From contig NZ_FNZE01000004.1 of assembly GCF_900109175.1 (NCBI RefSeq), forward strand, positions 1-64,000: DNA of 64,000 nt. The letters are read 5' to 3'. The translations under genes and the position numbers were made by a program. The DNA comes from Pseudomonas linyingensis (GTDB lineage: Bacteria > Pseudomonadota > Gammaproteobacteria > Pseudomonadales > Pseudomonadaceae). Shown here one piece after another: positions 51,703-64,000 of the stretch. The notes below the pieces were generated by a model. The model made no database searches. It saw only the letters and a list, made by a program, of their open reading frames with translations, and was not told the origin of the DNA. Position 1 is the stretch's first letter. Each line of letters starts with the position of its first letter.

Positions 51703-52080
51703 TTACTGCTTCTGCTCAGTACCTGACGGCACATCCGAAGAAGCCGGCTTTTGCGCTTCAAGCACCGGCACATCTTCTGTAGCGGGCTTGCTTGGAACTT
51801 CTAGTACTGCCGGATCCGGCAATCCATCTTGTTTAAGCATATCAGCTTTGTCTTTGGCAAAAAAGGCCAAACCGAGGCTGGTAGCAAAAAAAACGGCAGC
51901 AAGTGTAGCAGTAAAACGACTCAGGAACGTAGCAGAACCCTGACTACCGAACACGGTACCCGAAGCACCAGCACCGAAGGACGCACCGGCATCAGCACCC
52001 TTGCCCTGCTGCAGCAACACCAAGGCAACCAGGCCCAGCGCCACCAGCAGATGCACCACAATGATCACAGTCTCGAGCAT
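51703..52080 (-). CDS. secG: Preprotein translocase subunit SecG
   Basis: This 125-aa inner-membrane protein has two membrane helices (about 2-22 and 54-74) flanking the conserved cytoplasmic loop [24 protein letters not shown], and an acidic C-terminal tail. SecG helps the SecYEG channel. Its ATG follows the tpiA stop by two bases (TGAAGATG). The gene has slightly lower GC than its neighbours. Confidence 0.96.
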   Translation of the reverse strand: MLETVIIVVHLLVALGLVALVLLQQGKGADAGASFGAGASGTVFGSQGSATFLSRFTATLAAVFFATSLGLAFFAKDKADMLKQDGLPDPAVLEVPSKPATEDVPVLEAQKPASSDVPSGTEQKQ

Positions 52081-52082
52081 CT

Positions 52083-52838
52083 TCAGCTTCCTGCGGCACG
52101 ACAGATCGCACCGAACTCGTCCGCATTGAGGGAGGCACCACCTATCAGCCCCCCATCGATATCCGGCATGCCGAACAACTCGGCCGCACTGGCGGCCTTG
52201 ACACTGCCGCCATAAAGAATTCTTACACCCTCAGCCACCACGGCATTCTCTGCCGCCAGCTGGGCACGAATCGCGCCATGCACCTGCTGAGCCTGCTTCG
52301 GCGTCGCCGTGAGCCCGGTACCGATGGCCCAGACCGGCTCATAGGCAATCACCGCTTTCGCGAAAGCCCCCACACCGAGCGCCTCGATCACCGCACCGAT
52401 CTGCCGCATGACCACCGCGACTGTCTCGCCGGCTTCGTACTGCTCACGGGTTTCACCCACACACAGCACCGGAATCAACCCGCAGGACTGTGCAGCAGCA
52501 AACTTGCGACTGATCACGCCATCACCCTCGCCCAGCAACAGCCGACGCTCGGAATGACCAACCAGCACATAGCGGCAACCGGCATCAGCCAGCTGACTGG
52601 CGGCAATCTCGCCAGTCAGCGCACCCTGCATCGGCTCGACCGCACAGTCCTGTGCACCAACCGCAACATTCTTACCTGCCAGTCCGGCAATCGCCTGACT
52701 GATGTAGAGGCATGGCGGCATTACCGCCACATCCACGCCGCCCGGCAGAGCCAGCAAACGCAAACCTTTGATCAGCTCGGAGACGCTGGCAGTGGTGCCA
52801 TGCATCTTCCAGTTACCAGCGACCAGGGGGCGGCGCAT
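52083..52838 (-). CDS. tpiA: Triosephosphate isomerase
   Basis: This 251-aa TIM barrel interconverts dihydroxyacetone phosphate and glyceraldehyde-3-phosphate. Catalytic residues are in place: Asn/Lys in GNWKMHG (10-13), His in VGHSERR, and Glu in [11 protein letters not shown]. It sits between glmM and secG, the usual order. Confidence 0.97.
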   Translation of the reverse strand: MRRPLVAGNWKMHGTTASVSELIKGLRLLALPGGVDVAVMPPCLYISQAIAGLAGKNVAVGAQDCAVEPMQGALTGEIAASQLADAGCRYVLVGHSERRLLLGEGDGVISRKFAAAQSCGLIPVLCVGETREQYEAGETVAVVMRQIGAVIEALGVGAFAKAVIAYEPVWAIGTGLTATPKQAQQVHGAIRAQLAAENAVVAEGVRILYGGSVKAASAAELFGMPDIDGGLIGGASLNADEFGAICRAAGS

Positions 52839-52903
52839 GCTAAACCTCGTCGTGCAAAGTGGGCGCAGATGTTACTCAAGCGCCGAGGAACTGGCAAGCG
52901 AAA

Positions 52904-54247
52904 TCAAGCACATAGCTCTTTCACCAGCGCAGCCAGGGTTTCCGCGTGCGCACGCACGACGGCTTCCTCATCGCCTTCGACCATCACCCGCACCAGCGGC
53001 TCGGTACCCGACTTGCGCAGCAGCACGCGACCACGCCCGGCCATCTGCTCGGTCACCCGCGCGCAGGCCTCCTGCACCTGCGGGTGCGCCACCGGATCCT
53101 GACCACCACCGAAGCGCACGTTGATCAGCACCTGCGGGCACTTGTGCAGGCCGTGGCGCGCCTCGGCCAGACTCTGCTCGCGACGGCGCAGGGCCAGTAG
53201 CACCTGCAGCGCGGCGATGATCGCATCGCCGGTGGTGACATGCTGCTTGCAGACGATGTGCCCGGAATTCTCGCCACCCAGCACCCAGCCACGTTCGAGC
53301 ATCTCGGCCATCACGTAGCGGTCGCCGACCTTGGCGCGCACGAAGGGGATGTTGCGCGCCGCCAGGGCCAACTCCAGGCCCAGATTGCTCATCAGGGTGC
53401 CGACCACGCCGGTCCCTTCGGGCAGACGATCGCGCTCCTGGAGATCGGTGGCAATGATGTAAAGCAGCTCGTCGCCATCGACCACGGCGCCGGTATGGTC
53501 GACCATCAGCACCCGGTCGCCGTCGCCGTCGAAGGCGATACCCATGTCGGCACCCTGCTCGAGCACCGCTTTCTGCAGCGCCTCCACGTGGGTGGAGCCG
53601 ACCCCGGCGTTGATGTTGAGACCGTCCGGCTGCGCGGCGATCACCGCCACCTCGGCGCCCAGCTCGCGGAATACGCTGGGCGCCACCTTGTAGGTGGCGC
53701 CATGGGCGCAGTCGAGCACCAGCTTGAGGCCGGCGAAATCGGTGCTGGTCGGCACGCTGCTCTTGCAGAACTCGATGTAGCGGCCGGCCGCGTCGTTGAT
53801 CCGCGCCGCCTTGCCCAGCTGCGCCGACTCGACCACGCCCATCGGCGCATCGAGCAGCTCCTCGATCATCAGCTCGACCTCGTCCGGCAGCTTGGTTCCC
53901 TTGCCGGAGAAGAACTTGATGCCGTTGTCGTCGTGCGGATTGTGCGAGGCACTGATGACGATCCCGGCATCGGCATGGAAGGTGCGGGTCAGGTAGGCCA
54001 CCGCCGGGGTAGGCATCGGACCGAGCAGCATCACGTCAGCGCCCGCGGCAATCAGCCCGGCCTGCAGGGCCGACTCGAACATGTAGCCGGAGATCCGCGT
54101 GTCCTTGCCGATCAGTACCTTGCAGTGCCCCTGGCGACGGAACGCCATGCCGGCGGCCCAGCCCAGCCTGAGCATGAACTCGGGGGTGATCGGAAATTCG
54201 CCGACCCGTCCGCGAATACCGTCGGTACCAAAATATTTTCTGCTCAT
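52904..54247 (-). CDS. glmM: Phosphoglucosamine mutase
   Basis: This 447-aa enzyme converts glucosamine-6-phosphate to glucosamine-1-phosphate for peptidoglycan and LPS. The phosphoserine is Ser101 in [12 protein letters not shown], the metal loop is [11 protein letters not shown], and the C-terminal phosphate-binding loop is [15 protein letters not shown]. It follows folP by 15 bp, as in E. coli. Confidence 0.97.
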   Translation of the reverse strand: MSRKYFGTDGIRGRVGEFPITPEFMLRLGWAAGMAFRRQGHCKVLIGKDTRISGYMFESALQAGLIAAGADVMLLGPMPTPAVAYLTRTFHADAGIVISASHNPHDDNGIKFFSGKGTKLPDEVELMIEELLDAPMGVVESAQLGKAARINDAAGRYIEFCKSSVPTSTDFAGLKLVLDCAHGATYKVAPSVFRELGAEVAVIAAQPDGLNINAGVGSTHVEALQKAVLEQGADMGIAFDGDGDRVLMVDHTGAVVDGDELLYIIATDLQERDRLPEGTGVVGTLMSNLGLELALAARNIPFVRAKVGDRYVMAEMLERGWVLGGENSGHIVCKQHVTTGDAIIAALQVLLALRRREQSLAEARHGLHKCPQVLINVRFGGGQDPVAHPQVQEACARVTEQMAGRGRVLLRKSGTEPLVRVMVEGDEEAVVRAHAETLAALVKELCA

Positions 54248-54262
54248 TCCATCATCCTGCTG

Positions 54263-55114
54263 TCAATCCGCCCATTCCACGGCGGCAATCATGCGAACCA
54301 CATCCACCGTCTCGGCCACGTCGTGCACCCGCACGATCTGTGCGCCCTTGGCCACCGCCAGCGCAGCCAGCGCCAGGCTGCCGTACAGCCGCTCACCGAC
54401 CGGGCGATCCAGTGCCCGACCGATCATGCTCTTGCGCGATACCCCAACCAGCAGCGGCAAGCCGAACTCGTGCAGTCGTTCCAACTGCCGAAACAGCCGC
54501 AGGTTATGCGCCTGGGTCTTGGCAAAGCCGAAGCCCGGATCCAGCACGATGCGCTCGCGGGGTATGCCCGCCTGTGCGCAGGCGGACATGCGCTCGGCAA
54601 GGAAATCGTGCACCTCGGCGTAGATGTCCGGGTACTGCGGGTCATCCTGCATGTTGCCCGGCTCGCCGCGCATGTGCATCAGGCACACCGGCAGGCCGCT
54701 TTCCGCTGCCGCCTGCAGGGCGCCGGGCCGCTGCAGGGAGCGAACATCGTTGATCAGCCCGGCACCGAGTCGTGCCGACTCGCGCATCACCGCAGCGGTG
54801 GAGGTATCCACCGAGATGATAACGTCCAGCTCGCGGGCAATCGCCTCGACGGCCGGGGCGACCCGCTCCAGTTCCTCCTGCGCGGAGACCGACGGCGCGC
54901 CGGGGCGGGTCGATTCACCACCGATGTCGATCAGCGTCGCGCCGGCACGCACCATCGCCTCGGCATGGCGCAGCGCGGCATCCAGGTGATTGAAGCAGCC
55001 GCCGTCGGAGAAGGAATCAGGGGTGACGTTGAGAATCCCCATCACCTGCGGACGGGACAAGTCGAGCGACCGACTGCCACAGGGCAGCCGGTCGCGAAAG
55101 GCACGCGTAGTCAT
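54263..55114 (-). CDS. folP: Dihydropteroate synthase
   Basis: This 283-aa sulfonamide-target enzyme joins p-aminobenzoate to the pterin pyrophosphate made by FolK. Signatures are GILNVTPDSFSDGG and DIGGESTRPGA. The ATG at 55114 lies 7 bp after the ftsH stop. The frame opens 47 codons earlier inside ftsH, with no supporting ribosome site. The ftsH-folP-glmM order is conserved. Confidence 0.95.
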   Translation of the reverse strand: MTTRAFRDRLPCGSRSLDLSRPQVMGILNVTPDSFSDGGCFNHLDAALRHAEAMVRAGATLIDIGGESTRPGAPSVSAQEELERVAPAVEAIARELDVIISVDTSTAAVMRESARLGAGLINDVRSLQRPGALQAAAESGLPVCLMHMRGEPGNMQDDPQYPDIYAEVHDFLAERMSACAQAGIPRERIVLDPGFGFAKTQAHNLRLFRQLERLHEFGLPLLVGVSRKSMIGRALDRPVGERLYGSLALAALAVAKGAQIVRVHDVAETVDVVRMIAAVEWAD

Positions 55115-55121
55115 CGGGAAA

Positions 55122-57038
<1,917 letters not shown>

Positions 57039-57203
57039 GTCGTTCAATTGACTACCCTCGCTGACCGGCCTCGCCTGGAAACCGCTTCACATGACGGCCG
57101 GATCTTTACCGACCTAACTTACTACAGCCACCCGATTGCTGGCAGATCGGGTTGTAACGTCATTTGACCCGGCCGTACCGGCCCGGGTCGGTCAAGCTGC
57201 AGT

Positions 57204-57827
57204 CTAGGCGCCACGGAATCCGCGTGCGAGCAGATACTGCTCGCGCGAGCGGTCCCGCGAGGACAGCGGCTTGCGCATCTGCACCTTGTCGAACAGCTCG
57301 CGCACCTGCTTGTGGTAGGCGTCGAAGCCTTCGCCCTGGAAGATCTTGATCAGGAAGTCGCCGCCCGGACGCAGCACGCGAGTGGCCAGATCCAGGGCCA
57401 GCTCGCACAGGTACATGGCGCGCGGCTGGTCGGCCGAGCGTACGCCACTCATATTGGGGGCCATGTCGGAAATCACAAGGTCGACCGGATGCTCGCCGAT
57501 CGCCTCGAGGATCTGCGCGAACACCACATCGTCGGTGAAGTCGCCCTGGATGAAGGTGACATCGGCAATGCTGTCCATCGCCAGGATGTCCGAGGCGATC
57601 AGGCGCCCCTTGTCGCCGATCACCCGACTGGTGACCTGCGACCAGCCGCCCGGCGCCGCGCCGAGGTCGACCACGGTCATGCCCGGCCGCAGGATGCGGT
57701 CCTTCTCCTGGATTTCCAGCAGTTTGTAGCTGGCGCGCGAACGGTAGCCGTCCTTCTGCGCCATCTTCACGTAGGGATCGTCGAAATGCTCTTTCAGCCA
57801 ACGCTGGCTGGTCTTGGAACGGGCCAC
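57204..57827 (-). CDS. rlmE: 23S rRNA 2'-O-ribose U2552 methyltransferase
   Basis: This 207-aa FtsJ/RrmJ enzyme methylates the A-loop. Motif I is [14 protein letters not shown], and the K-D-K-E tetrad is visible (Lys in SRASYKL, Asp in SDMAPNMSG, Lys in IKIFQGEG, Glu in [11 protein letters not shown]). I prefer the GTG at 57827 ([11 protein letters not shown]) because AGGT lies five bases upstream, within the ATG opened four codons earlier. It is divergent from yhbY and upstream of ftsH, as in E. coli. Confidence 0.95.
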   Translation of the reverse strand: MARSKTSQRWLKEHFDDPYVKMAQKDGYRSRASYKLLEIQEKDRILRPGMTVVDLGAAPGGWSQVTSRVIGDKGRLIASDILAMDSIADVTFIQGDFTDDVVFAQILEAIGEHPVDLVISDMAPNMSGVRSADQPRAMYLCELALDLATRVLRPGGDFLIKIFQGEGFDAYHKQVRELFDKVQMRKPLSSRDRSREQYLLARGFRGA

Positions 57828-57909
57828 GGGATACCTCATCTGTGCGGCTCCCGGTCACTCGGGTACACTAGCCGCCGCTTTTAACAGGATCAGACGCAGA
57901 GGTCGGATT

Positions 57910-58221
57910 ATGCCGCTCAACAACGAGCAGAAGAAACAATACAAATCTATCGGCCACCATCTGAATCCGGTATTGATCGTGGCGGAAAACGGTTTGACCG
58001 AAGGCGTGCTGGCCGAACTGGACCGCGCCCTCAACGATCACGAGCTGATCAAGGTCAAGTTCGCCATCACCGAACGCGACGACCGCCGCGCCCTGATCGA
58101 CGAGCTGTGCCAGCAGTCGCGCAGCGAGCTGGTGCAGATCATCGGCAAGATGGCGCTGGTCTATCGCAAGGCCGCCAAGCAGAACCGTCAGCTGTCGAAC
58201 ATCGTCCGCCACCAGATCTGA
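57910..58221 (+). CDS. yhbY: YhbY family ribosome-assembly RNA-binding protein
   Basis: This 103-aa CRS1/YhbY-domain protein binds pre-50S particles. The family start is MPLNNEQKKQYKSIGHHLNPV, with GENGLT-like AENGLTEGVLAELDRAL and a basic C-terminus. AGAGGTCGG precedes the ATG; the frame opening 96 bp earlier overlaps rlmE. It is the only plus-strand gene in the last 21 kb. Confidence 0.95.
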   Translation: MPLNNEQKKQYKSIGHHLNPVLIVAENGLTEGVLAELDRALNDHELIKVKFAITERDDRRALIDELCQQSRSELVQIIGKMALVYRKAAKQNRQLSNIVRHQI

Positions 58222-58264
58222 GGCGGCAGACACGGGCGATGGCCTCGCGGCATCGCCCGCCTCT

Positions 58265-58705
58265 TCAGTGCTCGCCGGGTACCGGCTGCAGCACCAGCAC
58301 CAACCCGCAGGCCGCCACGGCCATGTAGCAGAACAGCTGCCAGCTGGCACCCGCGAACCCCAGCCAGGGGCCGGCAAAGAATCCCACCACCAGCAGCAGG
58401 ACGGCCAGCAGCAGCTGACCGCGGAAATCCGCCCACAGGCTGCGCAGACCCCGCAACTGCATGAGCACCAGCTTCTGCAGCAACACGCAGAAGCCGGCGA
58501 AGCCCAGCAGCAGCGGGATCAGGCTGGCGGAAATATCCTCGAGCAGCAGCGGCGCCAGGCCGTAATGCTCCAGCGCCGGCAGCAGCACGAAGTACAGCAG
58601 CCACAGACCACCCACCCAGAAGGTCTGGGCCAGGCGCCAGCTGATGGCGCCGGCACGCAGCGGCGGACGAGGGGGGGCCGACTCAGAGATGGCGAACCTC
58701 GACAA
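58265..58705 (-). CDS. DUF4149-type membrane protein
   Basis: This membrane protein has four predicted helices and the DUF4149/TMEM205-like start [27 protein letters not shown]. The function is unknown. The start is unclear: no ATG or GTG with a ribosome site lies between the greA stop and the first helix. The given start is a TTG overlapping the end of greA. An unusual ATC preceded by GAGG, or a CTG at 58660, are other options. A run of seven C lies in the N-terminal codons. Confidence 0.7.
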   Translation of the reverse strand: MSRFAISESAPPRPPLRAGAISWRLAQTFWVGGLWLLYFVLLPALEHYGLAPLLLEDISASLIPLLLGFAGFCVLLQKLVLMQLRGLRSLWADFRGQLLLAVLLLVVGFFAGPWLGFAGASWQLFCYMAVAACGLVLVLQPVPGEH

Positions 58706-59155
58706 TCTCGTATTCGACCTTGCCGCTCGGGGTCTGCACCACGACCACATCACCCTCTTCCTTGCCCACCAGGGCGCGGGCGATCGGCGAGCCGACGGAG
58801 ATCTTGCCGGCCTTGATGTCGGCTTCGTCCTCGCCGACGATCTGGTAGGTCACGCTCTCGTCGGTCTCGCAGTTGGCGATTTCCACGGTGGTGCCGAAGA
58901 TCACCTTGCCGGTATGCGCGATGGTGGTGACGTCGATGATCACCGCGTGCTGCAGGCGACCCTCGATGTCACGGATACGCGCCTCGACCATGCCCTGCTG
59001 CTCGCGGGCAGCGTGATACTCGGCATTCTCCTTGAGATCGCCCAGCTCCCGTGCGGTACCGATGTCCTGACTGAGCTTCGGACGCACGACCTTGGTCAGA
59101 TGGGCCAGTTCTTCCTCCAGGGCGCGAGCGCCCTGGACAGTCATCGGGTACTTGG

Positions 59156-59159
<4 letters not shown>
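58683..59159 (-). CDS. greA: Transcription elongation factor GreA
   Basis: This 158-aa protein rescues backtracked RNA polymerase. The N-terminal coiled coil carries the acidic tip ([15 protein letters not shown]), and the C-terminal FKBP-like domain includes [16 protein letters not shown]. The start overlaps the carB stop by four bases (ATGA), so carA-carB-greA may be one operon. Like DksA it enters the secondary channel. Confidence 0.97.
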
Positions 59160-62377
<3,218 letters not shown>

Positions 62378-62413
62378 GGTCTCTCACACGAATCCGTTGA
62401 TCTGTCGGCAGGC

Positions 62414-63550
62414 TTAGCGACGCTTGGCCATCTCGGCGATGAAGCGATCGAACAGCGGGGCCACGTCGTGCGGGCCCGGGCTGGCTTCCGGGTGACCCTG
62501 GAAGCTGAAGGCGACCTTGTCGGTGCGCTCGATGCCCTGCAGAGTGCCGTCGAACAGCGATTTGTGGGTGGCGCGCAGGTTGCCCGGCAGGCTGGTCTCG
62601 TCCGCGCAGAAGCCGTGGTTCTGGCTGGTGATCATCACCACGCCGGTGTCGAGGTCCTGTACCGGGTGGTTGGCGCCGTGGTGGCCGTGGCCCATCTTCA
62701 TGGTCCTGGCGCCGGAGGCCAGGGCCAGCAGCTGGTGGCCGAGGCAGATGCCGAATACCGGAATCTCGGTCTCCAGCACGTCCTTGATCGCCTGGATGGC
62801 GTAGTCGCACGGCTCGGGATCGCCCGGACCGTTGGACAGGAACACGCCGTCCGGCTTCAGCGCCAGCGCTTCGCTGGCCGGGGTCTGCGCCGGCACCACG
62901 GTCACCCGGCAGCCACGCGCCACCAGCATGCGCAGGATGTTCAGCTTGACGCCGAAGTCGTAGGCCACCACGTGGTAGGGCTGCTCGCCGGCCGGAATGT
63001 CGACATGGCTGTCGGTCTCGAGGCTCCACACACTGGAGTTCCACTCGTAGGACTCGCTGCAGCTGACCACCTTGGCCAGGTCCATGCCCTTGAGGCCGGG
63101 GAAGCTGCGCGCCAGTTCCAGGGCCTTTTCTTCGCTGGCGTCGTCGCCGGCGAGGATGCAGCCGTTCTGCGAACCCTTTTCGCGCAGGATGCGGGTCAGG
63201 CGGCGGGTGTCGATACCGGCGATGGCCACCACGTTGTTGGCCTTCAGGTATTCGTCCAGTGGCTGCTTGTCGCGCCAGCTGCTGGAGACCAGCGGCAGGT
63301 CGCGGATCACCAGACCGGCAGCCCACACGCGGTTGGACTCGGCGTCTTCCGGCGTGGTGCCGGTGTTGCCGATATGCGGATAGGTCAGGGTGACGATCTG
63401 CTGGCAGTAGGAAGGATCGGTGAGAATTTCCTGATAGCCGGTCATGGCGGTATTGAATACCACCTCGCCGACGCTCTGCCCGTCGGCACCGATGGCTTCA
63501 CCGCGGAAAATGCTGCCGTCGGCAAGCGCGAGTATGGCTGGCTTAGTCAA
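62414..63550 (-). CDS. carA: Carbamoyl-phosphate synthase, small (glutaminase) subunit
   Basis: This 378-aa subunit supplies ammonia by hydrolysing glutamine. The class I amidotransferase triad is Cys in [12 protein letters not shown], plus His and Glu in GHPEASPG. Translation starts at TTG (63550) with GGGAGG seven bases upstream, giving [13 protein letters not shown]. The frame continues ten codons further without a site. The rare start and the hairpin leader suggest tight control. Confidence 0.96.
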   Translation of the reverse strand: MTKPAILALADGSIFRGEAIGADGQSVGEVVFNTAMTGYQEILTDPSYCQQIVTLTYPHIGNTGTTPEDAESNRVWAAGLVIRDLPLVSSSWRDKQPLDEYLKANNVVAIAGIDTRRLTRILREKGSQNGCILAGDDASEEKALELARSFPGLKGMDLAKVVSCSESYEWNSSVWSLETDSHVDIPAGEQPYHVVAYDFGVKLNILRMLVARGCRVTVVPAQTPASEALALKPDGVFLSNGPGDPEPCDYAIQAIKDVLETEIPVFGICLGHQLLALASGARTMKMGHGHHGANHPVQDLDTGVVMITSQNHGFCADETSLPGNLRATHKSLFDGTLQGIERTDKVAFSFQGHPEASPGPHDVAPLFDRFIAEMAKRR

Positions 63551-63576
63551 GAAGACCTCCCGTAAATAGAGCCGTT

Positions 63577-63642
63577 TCATGCAAATTCAGGTTGCAAAAA
63601 AGCGGAATGACGTGAGAACCACATCACCCCGCTTTTTTCCAT
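63577..63642 (-). CDS. Putative carA leader peptide (attenuator ORF)
   Basis: This is a 21-codon ORF starting ATG at 63642 and ending TGA at 63577, 27 bp before carA. It is [21 protein letters not shown], translated through both arms of the hairpin at 63596-63638 and its U tract. The arrangement resembles the pyrBI and pyrE leaders of enterobacteria. There a ribosome closely following a UTP-starved polymerase prevents the terminator from forming. No strong Shine-Dalgarno is visible. Confidence 0.5.
   Translation of the reverse strand: MEKSGVMWFSRHSAFLQPEFA
63596..63638. terminator. Terminator/attenuator hairpin before carA
   Basis: On the minus strand GGAAAAAAGCGG...CCGCTTTTTT pair as a 10-bp stem extended by GTGATGTGG/CACGTCATT partial pairing, with TTTTTT at the 3' side. 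It stands 46 bp before the carA start, so it is either the dapB terminator or a carAB attenuator. The leader ORF running through it favours attenuation. Confidence 0.75.
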
Positions 63643-63701
63643 GTTGTCTGCATGCTCGTAGTGGACGCACTAAAGCTGAATTTTAGAGCAAAAATCGTCC
63701 A

Positions 63702-63768
63702 GCGGAAAGGTCTACCGCCCACCGGCGACAGCGACCGCACTCTTCCAGTGCAGACCGGACCTTTCCGC
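63702..63768 (-). repeat. Inverted repeat in the dapB-carA spacer
   Basis: GCGGAAAGGTC and GACCTTTCCGC (63758-63768 and 63702-63712) are perfect 11-base arms enclosing 45 bases with a smaller hairpin GCACT-ggaag-AGTGC. On the minus strand the second arm is followed by TGGACGATTTTTGC. It begins 9 bp after the dapB stop, so it may be a branched terminator of dapB. A -10-like TAAAAT follows it. Confidence 0.6.
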
Positions 63769-63777
63769 CGGCACGCC

Positions 63778-64000
<223 letters not shown>

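Overview
The window is chromosomal DNA from a high-GC gamma-proteobacterium of the genus Pseudomonas in the broad sense. Almost every gene has a recognisable Pseudomonas orthologue, and the order follows, from memory, the P. aeruginosa stretch from pssA to dapB: pssA-ilvCHI, mrcB, cbpA, prrF, phuWVU, dksA-gluQ-cbrAB-crcZ-pcnB-folK-panBCD-pgi-acs, pnp-rpsO-truB-rbfA-infB-nusA-rimP-tRNA-fMet, secG-tpiA-glmM-folP-ftsH-rlmE, yhbY, greA-carB-carA-dapB. No species is assigned. I see no insertion sequence, prophage or CRISPR array.

Layout. 1-370: the first bases of a 16S rRNA gene with its leader, boxA and a near-consensus promoter, all on the minus strand. 394-4637 (-): pssA, then the branched-chain amino-acid genes ilvI-ilvH-ilvC. 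5039-11909: small envelope proteins, PBP1b (mrcB), a kinase/ATPase fusion, a TfoX-C protein and the cAMP-binding protein CbpA. 11910-20508: one Fur-controlled PrrF sRNA, then a minus-strand cassette (2-TM protein, symporter-type histidine kinase, receiver-only response regulator, degenerate kinase fused to a DnaQ exonuclease), then the heme-type genes phuW-phuV-phuU without phuT, phuS or phuR. 20633-24514: Rieske protein, sfsA, aminotransferase, dksA, gluQ. 24600-29808: the carbon/nitrogen regulatory module cbrX-cbrA-cbrB-crcZ with sigma54 promoter and a putative CbrB site. 29954-42616: pcnB, folK, pantothenate genes panBCD, pgi, acs, an rRNA-type methyltransferase, a DUF748 protein and a DUF2845 protein. 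42691-51678 (-): the RNA and translation block, ending with tRNA-fMet and tRNA-Leu. 51703-64000: secG to dapB, with yhbY alone on the plus strand.

Functionally this is mostly core genome: amino-acid, pyrimidine, folate and coenzyme A synthesis, translation, cell-wall synthesis and global regulators (DksA, CbrAB/CrcZ, PrrF, CbpA). The most unusual part is the cassette at 12189-17675. There a second symporter-linked kinase besides CbrA sits with a receiver and with a protein whose histidine-kinase half has lost its phospho-accepting His but which carries an intact-looking exonuclease domain. It lies between prrF and an incomplete heme-uptake locus. A second regulatory feature is the carA leader: a 21-codon ORF runs through a terminator hairpin just upstream of a TTG-started carA, which looks like pyrBI-type attenuation.
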